From the NCBI RefSeq assembly GCF_018687195.1, contig NZ_CP061321.1:744001-808000 (forward strand): a stretch of DNA of 64,000 bases, in the 5' to 3' direction. Below the pieces are notes generated by a model. It was not told where the DNA came from and did not search any database. It worked only from the letters and a program-made list of their open reading frames with translations. Position 1 is the stretch's first letter. Every line of letters begins with the position of its first letter. Source of the DNA: Polynucleobacter sp. MWH-UH2A (GTDB taxonomy: Bacteria; Pseudomonadota; Gammaproteobacteria; Burkholderiales; Burkholderiaceae). The position numbers were made by a program, and so were the translations under genes. Positions 8,494 through 22,552 of the stretch are shown in pieces.

Positions 8494-8723
8494 GCTAATT
8501 ACTCCAGAAAAAGATGATTTCGAAAGGCTCTATTGTGCCGTGAGATGCTAAGTGCCGTATTTGTTGGCAGTTCGCCCAATATCGCCTTGATATATATTGC
8601 GCTGCAGTATTAAATAGTGGCTCAGACCCTAGTTTAAGTGGTAAATGTTAGCCTGACAGCTAATAGCTTCATGAAACTGGCTACAGTACATTTACCCATC
8701 GAATACTTTTTCCTTTGAATTCA

Positions 8724-9353
8724 ATGACTAAAGTCGGCCATGTTTATTTAATTGATGATGACGAGTCTATGCGCTTGTCTCTCACTAGGATGTTGCGAGA
8801 GTTAGGCTATCTCGTTGAGGATTACGCCTCTGCGAGGGTTTTTATAGAAAAGTCCGTTCCAGTATCTCCAGCAGTTATTTTGTTAGACATGCAAATGCCA
8901 GATATGACTGGCTTGGATTTGCAGGAAGCGCTTTTGAAATTAGGTCGCAAAACGCCGATCGTGTTTGTGAGCGGCCAAAGTCACCCCCATCAAATCGTTC
9001 AGGGCCTTAAAAAAGGGGCCCTCGACTTTCTATTTAAGCCTTTTAACTTAGAAGAGCTATTAAAGGCGGTAGCCGACGCAGTGGACTTTGATAGCCGTCA
9101 ATTAAGACGCGTCTCTATTGATGTTGAAACCAAGCGAGATTATGAGAGGCTTACGCCTAGAGAGCGGGAAGTTTGCGTTTGGTTGGTCAAGGGCCTATTA
9201 AATAAAGATATTGCAGTCAAACTAGGGACCACAGACGCAACGATTAAGGTGCACAAAGCCAGGGTAATGGAAAAGATGCATGCCGATTCATTGCAAATTT
9301 TGGTGAAAAAGTACTTGGAGTCGGATCTCGAAAATCACCCTCTGACCGCTTGA
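8724..9353 (+). CDS. orphan response regulator, FixJ/TtrR type (REC + LuxR HTH)
   Basis: The 209 residues comprise a receiver domain (acidic pocket D11-D13, phosphoacceptor D55 in LLDMQMPD, S83, K105 in LFKPF) and a C-terminal LuxR/FixJ helix-turn-helix from LTPREREV to about residue 195. ATG 8724 is preferred; an in-frame TTG at 8715 would add three residues, and neither has a clear ribosome site. No histidine kinase is adjacent, so its partner must be elsewhere. It is divergent from ilvD across 230 bases, in which I see no firm operator. Confidence 0.85.
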   Translation: MTKVGHVYLIDDDESMRLSLTRMLRELGYLVEDYASARVFIEKSVPVSPAVILLDMQMPDMTGLDLQEALLKLGRKTPIVFVSGQSHPHQIVQGLKKGALDFLFKPFNLEELLKAVADAVDFDSRQLRRVSIDVETKRDYERLTPREREVCVWLVKGLLNKDIAVKLGTTDATIKVHKARVMEKMHADSLQILVKKYLESDLENHPLTA

Positions 9354-9454
9354 GTCTAGTTTGAGCCCAATAATTGTCTATACGGCTAATTACTTCTATG
9401 CCATTATGGGATTAGTATCAAATCTATTAAATTGAACAAAATCAATTCTGGCAA

Positions 9455-10477
9455 GTGTATACACCAAACAAACTTCCTGAAATTAAAAAAGAGGCCTTTA
9501 AGAAGGCTCGAGAAAGTCTTGGTTTAAGCACCAAAGATTTATCTGGGATGGCATGTTTATCAGTGCGCCAAATTGAGCAAATTGAAAATGGTGAGACCAG
9601 TACCTTTTACGGACCTCAGGTAAAAGTTACCGCAGCAAAAAAGGTTGCAGGCTTGCTCAAATTGAAAGAAGAAGACGCTTTTGATTTTGGGGTAGTAACG
9701 CCTAATAAAGCAGAGACTAAAAAAGAGGCCAAAGAAGCCAAAGAAGAAGCCAAAGAAGAAGCTAAAGATTCAGAAAAAGTAGTTAAGGTAGTTCAATCTA
9801 CTGATACAGACTCATCAAAGTCGATTAAGACAAGTGCACCTAAAAAAGCGGACGACGTAAAGAAATTTGTGTCATCTCAACAAGCGATTAATCAAAGTTC
9901 CGCCTCAAAAAATCCAAAGCGGAAGTTGTATATTCTTGCGGGTGTTGCAGCAGCGCTTGTGTTTTCAATTATTAATTTGCGCCCCTTATTTTTTCCAGAG
10001 GTAGTCAAAGAAGAAGTGGTGGTTGTGGAGCAATCTCAAGCGGCAGCGCCTGTTGATGTACCCGCAGATCCCAAGGTAACACCACCAGCGAGCACCCCAG
10101 AGCCAGTTGTAGCTGCGGCTGCACCGGCCCCAGCCCCGTCAATAGAATGCCCACCCGCAGACGCTGCGGCGGTTAGTTATAAGCCAGATGCCCCTAAAAA
10201 GGCAGGCGATATGGTGTATTTGCAGTCCAAAACTGCGCAAACGGTTTGCGTTGTGGATGCGAGCGGAAAGACTCAAAATAAAACATTAGAAGCTGGAGTG
10301 GGTACCAGCGTATATGGCAAGCCACCATTAAAGGTGTTGACTTCGGGCGCGGCTCAGGTTGACATCTATTATCAAGGCGTAAAAGTACGCCTATCAAATA
10401 TCACTGCAAAGAATATTCTTTTGGAGCCAGCTGAAATCATTCAGCCATTGGCTCCCACAGATTCCCAGTTTCGTTGA
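9455..10477 (+). CDS. RodZ-like single-span membrane protein with N-terminal HTH
   Basis: The 340-residue protein starts at GTG 9455. A Cro/RodZ-type helix-turn-helix (about 12-70, ESLGLSTKDLSG...RQIEQIENG) is followed by a Lys/Glu/Ala heptad-like stretch (87-110), one transmembrane helix (158-180), a Pro/Ala linker and a C-terminal beta domain (about 240-335) resembling the RodZ DUF4115 domain. RodZ links MreB to the membrane in cell elongation. RodZ in this group usually sits elsewhere with isoprenoid or his genes, so this may be a paralogue or a separate membrane-anchored regulator. It stands alone between the response regulator and the convergent glnB. Confidence 0.65.
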   Translation: MYTPNKLPEIKKEAFKKARESLGLSTKDLSGMACLSVRQIEQIENGETSTFYGPQVKVTAAKKVAGLLKLKEEDAFDFGVVTPNKAETKKEAKEAKEEAKEEAKDSEKVVKVVQSTDTDSSKSIKTSAPKKADDVKKFVSSQQAINQSSASKNPKRKLYILAGVAAALVFSIINLRPLFFPEVVKEEVVVVEQSQAAAPVDVPADPKVTPPASTPEPVVAAAAPAPAPSIECPPADAAAVSYKPDAPKKAGDMVYLQSKTAQTVCVVDASGKTQNKTLEAGVGTSVYGKPPLKVLTSGAAQVDIYYQGVKVRLSNITAKNILLEPAEIIQPLAPTDSQFR

Positions 10478-10507
10478 AACGGGATTACTTCAGTCTAAGT
10501 TAGATTC

Positions 10508-10855
<348 letters not shown>

Positions 10856-10917
10856 CTAATGCAGTAATCATACCTAGAACTGGAAAGAAGTGCCAAATTT
10901 GGCCTTCCATGAGCACT

Positions 10918-12537
10918 TTAGGCTCTAAATTGGGATGTGATGGGATAGCGCCAGTCACGACCAAAAGCGCGGGTAGTGACGCGAACCCCGGGTGGTGCTT
11001 GGCGACGCTTGTATTCATTTAGCTTAATCAAGCGCGTCACTTTTTCTACGCTTTCAGAATCAAAGCCAGCAGCAATAATTTGGGCGATAGATTGATTCTG
11101 TTCCATATAGCGTTCAACAATGCCGTCGAGCACTTCGTAAGAGGGTAGGCTGTCTTGGTCTTTTTGATCGGGTCGCAATTCAGCAGAGGGCGCGCGCGTC
11201 AAAATGCGCTCCGGAATAATTGGCGCAATACTATTGCGATAGGCACACAGACGATAGACCAAAGTCTTGGCAATATCTTTAATTACGGCAAAGCCACCAG
11301 CCATATCGCCGTAGAGAGTGCAGTAGCCGACAGCCATTTCGCTTTTATTGCCGGTGGTCAAAACTAATCGACCAGTTTTATTTGAAAGGGCCATTAACAG
11401 AGTGCCACGAACACGTGCCTGAATATTCTCTTCGGTGGCATCCACAGACATGCCCTTGAATTGTTCTGCTAAAGATGCTTCTAGTGCATCAACAGGACCG
11501 CTAATCGGAATCTCGTCGTATTGGACGCCCAAGTTCTTTGCCATTTCACGGGCATCAATCCACGAGATGTCGGCGGTATAGCGTGAAGGCATCATGACAG
11601 TGCGCACCTTATCGGCACCAAGGGCATCTACTGCAATTGCTAGCACTAGGGCAGAATCAATGCCACCAGATAAACCAATAATGACCCCAGGAAAGCGATT
11701 CTTATTGACGTAATCGCGCACGCCTAAAACAAGGGCTTGATAGGCTTGCGCCTCTACGCTTTGCGTTGCAGTAATAAATCCAGTCTCAAGCTCGCCAGCA
11801 GCATTGACATTGACAAATCCAAGGGCAGATTCAAACTGTGGCATCGCCATTACCACTTTGCCTTGGCCATTTAAAGCAAATGAACCGCCATCAAAGACAA
11901 GTTCATCTTGGCCACCAACAGCATTGACATAAACCAGGGGCATTTGGGTTTGCGCAATATGACTACGCAAAACATCAATACGCAAAGCCTCTTTCTTGAG
12001 GTGATAGGGTGATGCGTTTGGTACCAATAGAATTTGTGCGCCAGCAGCGTGCGCTTGCTTTGCTGGTCCAGCATGCCAGGCATCCTCACACAAAATCACG
12101 CCATAGGAAACACCATCGCATTCAAATACGCAGGCTTCATTTCCAGGCACGAAGTAACGTACTTCATCAAAGACTTCATGGTTTGGTAATTCTTGTTTAG
12201 CGTAACCTGCAATCACCTTGCCATTGCGCAATACAGACGCATAGTTTTGTAAGCCAATCTCAGTTTTTTTGGGATGCCCGACGATGACTGTGAGGTCTTG
12301 AAATTGCGTTAGTGATTTGGAGAGCAATTCTAGCTCTTGCGTAGCTGCTTGAATAAAAGCAGGGCGCAGCAATAAATCTTCTGGTGGATAGCCTGTGAGC
12401 GAGAGCTCTGGCGTAACAAGGAGCTTAGCGCCTTTGGCGCTAGCTTCCTGGGCGGCTTTGAGAATGAGCTGCGCATTGCCAGCCAAATCGCCCAGTAATG
12501 GGTTGATCTGGGCTAGGGCGATGGTTTGCGCGCTCAC
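10918..12537 (-). CDS. nadE: glutamine-dependent NAD+ synthetase
   Basis: The 539 residues form two domains. The N-terminal nitrilase-type glutaminase (about 1-245) has its catalytic Cys in VILCEDAWHAG, and the C-terminal ATP-pyrophosphatase domain (about 270-539) has the SGGIDSAL P-loop and TTGNKSE motif. It amidates deamido-NAD+ with ammonia channelled from glutamine, the last step of NAD synthesis. It lies in the order ppa-nadE-glnB on the minus strand with a 33-base gap after ppa. The reaction releases pyrophosphate, so linkage to ppa is metabolically sensible. Confidence 0.95.
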   Translation of the reverse strand: MSAQTIALAQINPLLGDLAGNAQLILKAAQEASAKGAKLLVTPELSLTGYPPEDLLLRPAFIQAATQELELLSKSLTQFQDLTVIVGHPKKTEIGLQNYASVLRNGKVIAGYAKQELPNHEVFDEVRYFVPGNEACVFECDGVSYGVILCEDAWHAGPAKQAHAAGAQILLVPNASPYHLKKEALRIDVLRSHIAQTQMPLVYVNAVGGQDELVFDGGSFALNGQGKVVMAMPQFESALGFVNVNAAGELETGFITATQSVEAQAYQALVLGVRDYVNKNRFPGVIIGLSGGIDSALVLAIAVDALGADKVRTVMMPSRYTADISWIDAREMAKNLGVQYDEIPISGPVDALEASLAEQFKGMSVDATEENIQARVRGTLLMALSNKTGRLVLTTGNKSEMAVGYCTLYGDMAGGFAVIKDIAKTLVYRLCAYRNSIAPIIPERILTRAPSAELRPDQKDQDSLPSYEVLDGIVERYMEQNQSIAQIIAAGFDSESVEKVTRLIKLNEYKRRQAPPGVRVTTRAFGRDWRYPITSQFRA

Positions 12538-12570
12538 TCCGAATCACAAAGCCTAATAAGTGTTTAAGGA

Positions 12571-13107
12571 TTAAGCGTGCTCTTTGTTGTAACGCTCAAT
12601 ACCCTCAAGGATTTCTTTATGGGCATCAGCAACGCCACCCCAACCCTTCACTTTGACCCATTTACCTTTTTCGAGATCTTTGTAGTGCTCGAAGAAGTGT
12701 TGAATCTGATTCAAGCGCAATGGGTTCATATCTTCTGGTTTTTGCCAGTGAGTGTAGATTGGCAAAATCTTATCTTCTGGAACTGCCAATAATTTTGCGT
12801 CTTGTCCTGCTTCGTCTTCCATCATTAAGATGCCAATTGCGCGGCAGCTCACAACCACGCCAGGAATTAATGGAAATGGAGTGATCACGAGTACGTCAAC
12901 AGGGTCGCCATCACCGGCGATAGTTTTGTTGATGTAACCATAGTTACATGGATAGTGCATGGAAGTACCCATGAAGCGATCGACAAAAATAGCGCCACTC
13001 TCTTTATCCACTTCATACTTGATTGGATCCGCATTCATTGGGATTTCAATAATGACGTTAAAGCTCTCTGGGATCTTTTTACCTGGCTTGACGTTGTCGA
13101 GACTCAT
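12571..13107 (-). CDS. ppa: soluble inorganic pyrophosphatase (family I)
   Basis: This 178-residue cytoplasmic Mg-dependent enzyme hydrolyses pyrophosphate. The family signature [10 protein letters not shown] and the substrate residues K/E near the start (FNVIIEIP...YEVDKESG) are intact. It is encoded back to back with the membrane pyrophosphatase hppA, so the cell has a dissipative and an energy-conserving route for the same substrate under one divergent intergenic region. It is probably co-transcribed with nadE and glnB downstream. Confidence 0.96.
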   Translation of the reverse strand: MSLDNVKPGKKIPESFNVIIEIPMNADPIKYEVDKESGAIFVDRFMGTSMHYPCNYGYINKTIAGDGDPVDVLVITPFPLIPGVVVSCRAIGILMMEDEAGQDAKLLAVPEDKILPIYTHWQKPEDMNPLRLNQIQHFFEHYKDLEKGKWVKVKGWGGVADAHKEILEGIERYNKEHA

Positions 13108-13135
13108 AAATACTCCGAATAGTGATTAGTAAATA

Positions 13136-13162
13136 CCCTGATCCTCGAGAGGGGGCTCAGGG
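13136..13162. promoter_or_regulatory. imperfect dyad between ppa and hppA
   Basis: CCCTGA (13136-13141) and TCAGGG (13157-13162) flank a CCTCGAGAGG core. No T-tract follows in either direction, so it is not a normal terminator. Its place in the 171-base divergent region suggests an operator or a 5' UTR structure for ppa. This is seen only as symmetry. Confidence 0.3.
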
Positions 13163-13278
13163 GTAATTCTGCTACATACTGATACAGCTTAAAGACCATA
13201 GTTTAAAGCCTTCGCAAACCTGGTCGACCTAAGCGCTAGTAGATAAAACAATAAAGACTAACTTTAGGGAGTTCAAGC

Positions 13279-15339
13279 ATGAGTAATGTCACTTTAGGCT
13301 TGTATTTTGCCTTAGCATGCGGTGTCCTAGCCGTAATTTACGGTTTTGTGATGCGCGGCTGGATTTTGAAGCAAAGTACAGGCAACGCCAAAATGCAAGA
13401 AATTGCAGAGGCGATTCAGCAGGGCGCGGCAGCGTATTTATCGCGCCAATACAAAACGATTGCCATTGTGGGAATAGTTCTCACTATTTTGATGGCGCTC
13501 TTTTTGGATCTTGCAACCGCAATCGGCTTTGTTGTTGGCGCAGTTCTTTCCGGTGCTTGTGGTTTTATCGGTATGAATGTTTCAGTACGCGCTAATGTGC
13601 GTACTGCTGAAGCTGCTACCAAGGGAATGAACGAAGCGCTGAATGTTGCATTTAAAGGTGGAGCTATTACTGGCATGCTAGTAGTAGGTCTTGGACTCTT
13701 GGGTGTTGGCCTGTTCTTTATGTTCTTGGTTTCCATTGGCGCAGGACAAGATCTCTCTTCAGTCTTACATCCATTGATTGGTTTGGCCTTCGGATCTTCT
13801 TTGATCTCAATCTTTGCCCGTTTGGGTGGCGGTATTTTTACTAAAGGTGCAGACGTCGGTGCTGACCTCGTTGGTAAGGTCGAAGCAGGGATTCCAGAAG
13901 ATGACCCGCGTAATCCAGCAGTGATTGCCGATAACGTTGGCGATAACGTTGGCGATTGCGCAGGTATGGCGGCTGACTTGTTTGAAACGTATGCGGTGAC
14001 GCTGATTGCCACAATGGTCTTAGGATCTTTGATGGTATCTGGTGCCCCAGTAGCAGCAATCATTTATCCATTGGTTCTTGGTGGTGTATCCATCATTGCT
14101 TCCATCATTGGTTGCTCTTTTGTTAAAGCAAGCCCTGGCATGAAGAATGTGATGCCAGCATTGTATAAAGGCCTCATCATTGCAGGCGGTTTATCTTTAG
14201 TGGCTTTCTACTTTGTTACCAATTTCATCATGCCTGACGATGCATTGGGTATTCCAGGTAGTCAGTGGCGCTTATTTGGTTCAACTGTAGTAGGGCTCTT
14301 GTTGACTGCTGCATTGGTATGGATTACCGAGTACTACACAGGTACTCAATTTAATCCGGTACAGCATATTGCTGAAGCATCAACTAAAGGTCACGGTACC
14401 AACATCATTGCTGGTTTAGGTATTTCGATGAAATCAACTGCTTATCCAGTGCTGTTTGTATGTGCCGCGATTTTTGCTGCTTACTGGTTAGCTGGTTTGT
14501 ACGGCATTGCGGTTGCAGCTACAGCGATGTTGTCTATGGCAGGCATTGTGGTTGCACTTGATGCCTACGGCCCAATTACCGATAACGCTGGTGGTATCGC
14601 AGAAATGGCTGGATTGCCACAAGCTGTACGCGATATTACCGATCCATTGGATGCTGTTGGCAATACAACCAAAGCAGTAACCAAAGGTTACGCCATTGGT
14701 TCAGCTGGCTTAGCTTCACTGGTGCTCTTTGCAGACTATACCCATGCATTAGAGGGTATTGGTCAGCAGGTCTCCTTTGATCTATCTAATCACATGGTGA
14801 TTATTGGCCTCTTCATTGGCGGCATGATTCCTTACTTATTTGGCGCTATGGCGATGGAGGCAGTTGGTCGTTGTGCTGGCGCGGTAGTGGAAGAGGTGCG
14901 TCGTCAGTTCCGCGATATTCCGGGAATCATGTCTGGTACTGCAAAGCCTGAATATGGCAAGGCAGTAGATATGCTCACCTCAGCTGCGATCAAGGAAATG
15001 ATTATTCCTTCCTTATTGCCAGTAGTTGCGCCTATCGTTGTAGGTCTATTGCTTGGACCTGCTGCACTAGGTGGTCTATTGATGGGAACCATCGTGACTG
15101 GTTTATTTGTAGCAATCTCGATGTGTACTGGTGGTGGCGCTTGGGATAATGCCAAGAAATATATCGAAGAAGGTAACTTCGGCGGTAAAGGTTCTGAAGC
15201 GCATAAAGCAGCTGTGACTGGTGATACTGTAGGTGACCCCTACAAAGATACCGCTGGTCCAGCAGTAAACCCACTCATCAAGATTATTAACATCGTTGCC
15301 TTGCTCATCGTTCCATTACTACCAGTGATTACACGATAA
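13279..15339 (+). CDS. hppA: membrane-bound proton-pumping pyrophosphatase, K+-independent type
   Basis: This 686-residue integral membrane enzyme has about 16 spans and couples pyrophosphate hydrolysis to H+ export. The substrate loops are [18 protein letters not shown] and [11 protein letters not shown], and the late one is [10 protein letters not shown]. The subtype-determining site reads [12 protein letters not shown] with K465 and T468; lysine at this place marks the K+-independent proton-pumping class (K+-dependent enzymes carry Ala). AGGGAG precedes the ATG. It is divergent from ppa and ends at a bidirectional terminator shared with trxB. Confidence 0.95.
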   Translation: MSNVTLGLYFALACGVLAVIYGFVMRGWILKQSTGNAKMQEIAEAIQQGAAAYLSRQYKTIAIVGIVLTILMALFLDLATAIGFVVGAVLSGACGFIGMNVSVRANVRTAEAATKGMNEALNVAFKGGAITGMLVVGLGLLGVGLFFMFLVSIGAGQDLSSVLHPLIGLAFGSSLISIFARLGGGIFTKGADVGADLVGKVEAGIPEDDPRNPAVIADNVGDNVGDCAGMAADLFETYAVTLIATMVLGSLMVSGAPVAAIIYPLVLGGVSIIASIIGCSFVKASPGMKNVMPALYKGLIIAGGLSLVAFYFVTNFIMPDDALGIPGSQWRLFGSTVVGLLLTAALVWITEYYTGTQFNPVQHIAEASTKGHGTNIIAGLGISMKSTAYPVLFVCAAIFAAYWLAGLYGIAVAATAMLSMAGIVVALDAYGPITDNAGGIAEMAGLPQAVRDITDPLDAVGNTTKAVTKGYAIGSAGLASLVLFADYTHALEGIGQQVSFDLSNHMVIIGLFIGGMIPYLFGAMAMEAVGRCAGAVVEEVRRQFRDIPGIMSGTAKPEYGKAVDMLTSAAIKEMIIPSLLPVVAPIVVGLLLGPAALGGLLMGTIVTGLFVAISMCTGGGAWDNAKKYIEEGNFGGKGSEAHKAAVTGDTVGDPYKDTAGPAVNPLIKIINIVALLIVPLLPVITR

Positions 15340-15382
15340 GCACGCGTTAAACAATGCGCAACTGAAGTAGTTGCAACAAACA

Positions 15383-15409
15383 AAAACGCCTAGCATTGCT
15401 AGGCGTTTT
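15383..15409. terminator. bidirectional rho-independent terminator between hppA and trxB
   Basis: AAAACGCCTAGC and GCTAGGCGTTTT form a perfect 12-base stem with a 3-base loop, and an A-tract and T-tract lie on the two sides, so it can serve both convergent genes. Confidence 0.92.
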
Positions 15410-15430
15410 CATTACTTAGCAGAATTCCTT

Positions 15431-18739
<3,309 letters not shown>

Positions 18740-18746
18740 GTTCCTC

Positions 18747-19430
18747 TTGCAAAAATTCTGGTCTGCGGTATTCGTTGGCGTTACTTGCACGGTGCTCTCT
18801 AGTGCAACCTTAGCTGAGGGTGAGACAGGTGCCGAGCAATTACGCCAATTTGTTCGCAATTCCAAAACTGCTGAAGGTGATTTTGTTCAGCAACAACTCC
18901 GAGCACCTAAGGCAAATGAGCCACAAGATAAAGGCCTGAAAGTGGTGCGTCAAACGCAAGGCCATTTTGTATTTCAACGACCAGGTCGCTTTGTTTGGGA
19001 TACGCAAAAGCCTTATGAACAAAAACTCATTACCAATGGAAGTCAATTGGTCTTGTGGGATAAAGATCTAAATCAAGCAACCATTCGTCCTGCAGGCCAA
19101 GCTTTAGCCGCAACCCCAGCAGCAATATTGTTTGGTGAAACTTCACTAGATCAACATTTCGACTTGATTGATGGTGAAGAGCGCCTAGGAATGAAGTGGG
19201 TTGCCTTGGTACCTAAAAAAGATCCAAGTGCTAAGAATAAAAATGACCTGCCGTATACAAAGATATCGATCGGCATGAGCAATGGCTTGCCAAAGGCTTT
19301 AGAGCTGGTAGATGGCTTGGGCAGTGTGGTTTTAGTGACATTGGATCAAATCCAGTTAAACGTCAATCTACCAGCCAATCGCTTTAATTTCACACCTCCC
19401 GCAGGGGCTGAAGTCTTGCGCTTAAACTAG
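18747..19430 (+). CDS. lolA: outer-membrane lipoprotein carrier LolA
   Basis: This 227-residue periplasmic chaperone takes lipoproteins from LolCDE to LolB. It has a signal peptide ending near ATLA and the LolA core with FVQQQL and PGRFVWDTQKPYEQ. The start is TTG 18747, 7 bases after the ftsK stop, with GGAG at the end of ftsK acting as ribosome site. The ftsK-lolA-serS order is conserved in many proteobacteria, often with rarA between lolA and serS; rarA is missing here. Confidence 0.9.
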   Translation: MQKFWSAVFVGVTCTVLSSATLAEGETGAEQLRQFVRNSKTAEGDFVQQQLRAPKANEPQDKGLKVVRQTQGHFVFQRPGRFVWDTQKPYEQKLITNGSQLVLWDKDLNQATIRPAGQALAATPAAILFGETSLDQHFDLIDGEERLGMKWVALVPKKDPSAKNKNDLPYTKISIGMSNGLPKALELVDGLGSVVLVTLDQIQLNVNLPANRFNFTPPAGAEVLRLN

Positions 19431-19477
19431 AGCCTATAAATAGACTTAATAAAAACCCCTAAATAGATAACCTTTAG

Positions 19478-20803
<1,326 letters not shown>

Positions 20804-20844
20804 GTAGGCCTATCAGCACAAGCACTCAAAAACCACCCCAAAGC

Positions 20845-20850
20845 TATAAT
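20845..20850 (+). promoter_or_regulatory. -10 box of the tRNA-Ser gene
   Basis: A perfect TATAAT lies 13 bases before the mature tRNA 5' end. No good -35 hexamer is visible, which is common for strong tRNA promoters with other contacts. Confidence 0.55.
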
Positions 20851-20863
20851 TTCCTTTCGGTTC

Positions 20864-20951
20864 GGAGAGGTGGCAGAGTGGTCGAATGTACCTGACTCGA
20901 AATCAGGCATACCGAAAGGTATCGCGGGTTCGAATCCCGCCCTCTCCGCCA
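20864..20951 (+). tRNA. serU: tRNA-Ser, anticodon CGA
   Basis: An 88-base gene with a 7-base acceptor stem GGAGAGG/CCTCTCC, anticodon stem CCTGA/TCAGG with loop CTCGAAA giving anticodon CGA (reads UCG), a long variable arm (CATACCGAAAGGTATC) typical of serine tRNA, a T-arm GCGGGTTCGAATCCCGC and an encoded CCA end. It lies just after serS. The symbol is by analogy with the E. coli CGA isoacceptor. Confidence 0.97.
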
Positions 20952-20980
20952 TATTTTCATTTTCACTTTAGGAATTCAAT

Positions 20981-21244
20981 ATGAATTTCTCACGTTTTTT
21001 CTTCTTAACCTTGATTGCGGCCTCAATTAGTGCCTGCTCAACTCCACCAAGTCGTTTTGGGGTGTATCAGCAATCTGATGGGACTATTGGCGTGCATGCT
21101 CCCAAGGATTCCAAAGAGGAGGAGGCTCAAGATGTTGCTCTTGCAGAATGCAAGAAGTTAGGAAAGCGTAGCGTGACGATTATTGATAGCCGGAAAACGA
21201 TCAATGACCGTTTTCCGATGACATATAACTATCTCTGTAGATAG
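20981..21244 (+). CDS. small outer-envelope lipoprotein, unknown function
   Basis: The 87-residue protein has a lipoprotein signal peptide (FFFLTLIAASISAC, lipobox ISAC with Cys19 as the acylation site) and a short mature domain of about 68 residues with two later cysteines (VALAECKKL and NYLCR) that could form a disulfide. ATG 20981 is followed by a clean signal. I do not recognise the family; it is a conserved-looking small lipoprotein that LolA, encoded nearby, would carry. It stands between tRNA-Ser and a convergent gene. Confidence 0.75.
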   Translation: MNFSRFFFLTLIAASISACSTPPSRFGVYQQSDGTIGVHAPKDSKEEEAQDVALAECKKLGKRSVTIIDSRKTINDRFPMTYNYLCR

Positions 21245-21258
21245 TAAGGCTTAGTAAG

Positions 21259-22080
21259 TTAGCTTAATAGCCACTTTTTGATGGATTTGTTGACGCACAT
21301 CGCATCTAAAGCAAGACCAAAGAATTCAGAACCATTGGTGACCATGTTTTCAATGGCTTCCACCTTGCCAGATTTGATTCCTCGCAGGTAAGTAGCTGCA
21401 CGGTAGCGTAAGAAGTGCTCCGTTTCACCATCTTCATTCTCGGTGGTACAAATCTCTAGGCTGCCATAACGCGTTTCAGGATTAATGTTGAGAACAGAAA
21501 GCTCAATAGCTCCCAATACTTTGTTGGGAATTGGAATGGGCACATAAGAGTAGAGCGATACCAGCATTTCCTCTTCATCCACTTCAATGATATGGTCGAT
21601 ATCCAACACATCTTGCTCGGTTAATTCCGTTTCGCCGGAATCTCCGCCACCAAATGTGGATTCAAATTGCAGCATGGCAGTATTGCTGTTCTTGGAAATC
21701 TCAATCATGTCTGGATAGCCAAGCAATCCTTTCCACCAATACATGAGCGAGAAAGTGCAGGGCTTCACTTCAACTAAGCCCTTTTTAGTGGATTTAGCAA
21801 AGTACAGGCCATAAAACTCATCATCCTTCTCTAGGCCGTATTGATCTACCTTAGGCGATTTATTTGTAGTCTTTTTGCTTGTTTTGGTAACAGTCTTTTT
21901 AGCCGCAGGTTTTTTAGGTGCGGCTTTCTTGGCGACAACTTTTTTGACTGCTGATTTCTTGGTTGCCGGTTTCTTTACTGCCTTTTTGGCTACAGTCTTT
22001 TTAATTGCTTTCTTTGCGGGCGTTTTTTTCACCGCCTTGGCAGCCACTTTCTTTTTTGCCGGTGCCTTTTTTGTAGCCAT
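21259..22080 (-). CDS. histone H1-like Lys/Ala tail fused to an acidic C-terminal domain
   Basis: Of 273 residues, the first 76 or so are an extremely basic AAKK/PAKK repeat like bacterial histone H1-like (HctB/AlgP-type) proteins, predicted to be disordered and DNA- or polyanion-binding. The remaining 195 residues form a different, globular and acidic domain (aromatic SLMYWWKG near 110, then GGGDSGETELTEQDVLDID and VDEEEML) that I cannot assign. The repeat tract is one where slipped-strand length changes are likely. The gene stands alone, and 222 bases upstream carry the divergent DUF465 gene. Joining a nucleoid-type tail to an unknown enzyme-like domain is uncommon. Confidence 0.7.
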   Translation of the reverse strand: MATKKAPAKKKVAAKAVKKTPAKKAIKKTVAKKAVKKPATKKSAVKKVVAKKAAPKKPAAKKTVTKTSKKTTNKSPKVDQYGLEKDDEFYGLYFAKSTKKGLVEVKPCTFSLMYWWKGLLGYPDMIEISKNSNTAMLQFESTFGGGDSGETELTEQDVLDIDHIIEVDEEEMLVSLYSYVPIPIPNKVLGAIELSVLNINPETRYGSLEICTTENEDGETEHFLRYRAATYLRGIKSGKVEAIENMVTNGSEFFGLALDAMCVNKSIKKWLLS

Positions 22081-22234
22081 GATTTGTTGCCCTTATCGTT
22101 TGTTTATTTAAGTGAGTATTTATAGCGATTAATCTATTAATGTTACTGCAAATTAATCATGCAAAACCAATGACCCCAGAAATATATAAATATTACTGAA
22201 TGGGTTGTTCTTCAGGATTGAGGTTGATACACTA

Positions 22235-22284
22235 AAACTGTGCCGTGAGTTTTTTATGAACATGCTGAATGCACGACACGGTTT
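22235..22284 (+). promoter_or_regulatory. hairpin in the 5' region of the DUF465 gene
   Basis: AAACTGTGCCGTG (22235-22247) and CACGACACGGTTT (22272-22284) pair over 12 of 13 positions, including one G-U, around a 24-base loop. It ends 30 bases before the start codon and has no following T-tract, so it is more like a leader RNA structure or a protein site than a terminator. Confidence 0.45.
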
Positions 22285-22313
22285 GTTTTCATTACTTTTA
22301 AATGGGAGATTCT

Positions 22314-22532
22314 ATGTTTCCGGAATATCGTGAATTAATTACTAGACTCAAAACTACTGACCGTCACTTTTCTCATTTATTTGATAAGCACAATAATCTA
22401 GATGCCAAGATTCTTCGCATGGAAGATCACAAGGAGCCGAGCACTCCGGAAGAGATTGAAACTTTAAAGAAGGAAAAACTACTCTTGAAGGATCAAATCT
22501 ACGCAGTGCTTAAGAAAGCTAGCGCCGCCTAG
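22314..22532 (+). CDS. DUF465 (YdcH-family) small coiled-coil protein
   Basis: The 72-residue protein is of the DUF465 family, with two long helices (FPEYRELITRLK...FSHLFDKHNNLDAKI and EIETLKKEKLLLKDQIYAVLKK). The start ATG 22314 is chosen because GGGAG at 22304-22308 sits at ideal distance; an ATG at 22302 would overlap that ribosome site. Family members are widespread and of unknown function. The gene is divergent from the H1-like gene and follows a stable leader hairpin. Confidence 0.85.
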   Translation: MFPEYRELITRLKTTDRHFSHLFDKHNNLDAKILRMEDHKEPSTPEEIETLKKEKLLLKDQIYAVLKKASAA

Positions 22533-22552
22533 TTACTTTGAAAAAGAGGGCG

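Noticed and set aside
13416..14063. 215-codon minus-strand frame inside hppA
   Set aside because: It is a shadow of a highly biased membrane-protein gene; the Pro/Thr/Lys-rich product has no recognisable fold.
21840..22080. Lys/Ala repeat tract as a CRISPR or tandem DNA repeat
   Set aside because: The repeats are at the amino-acid level with drifting codons and no regular spacers; it is a coding repeat.
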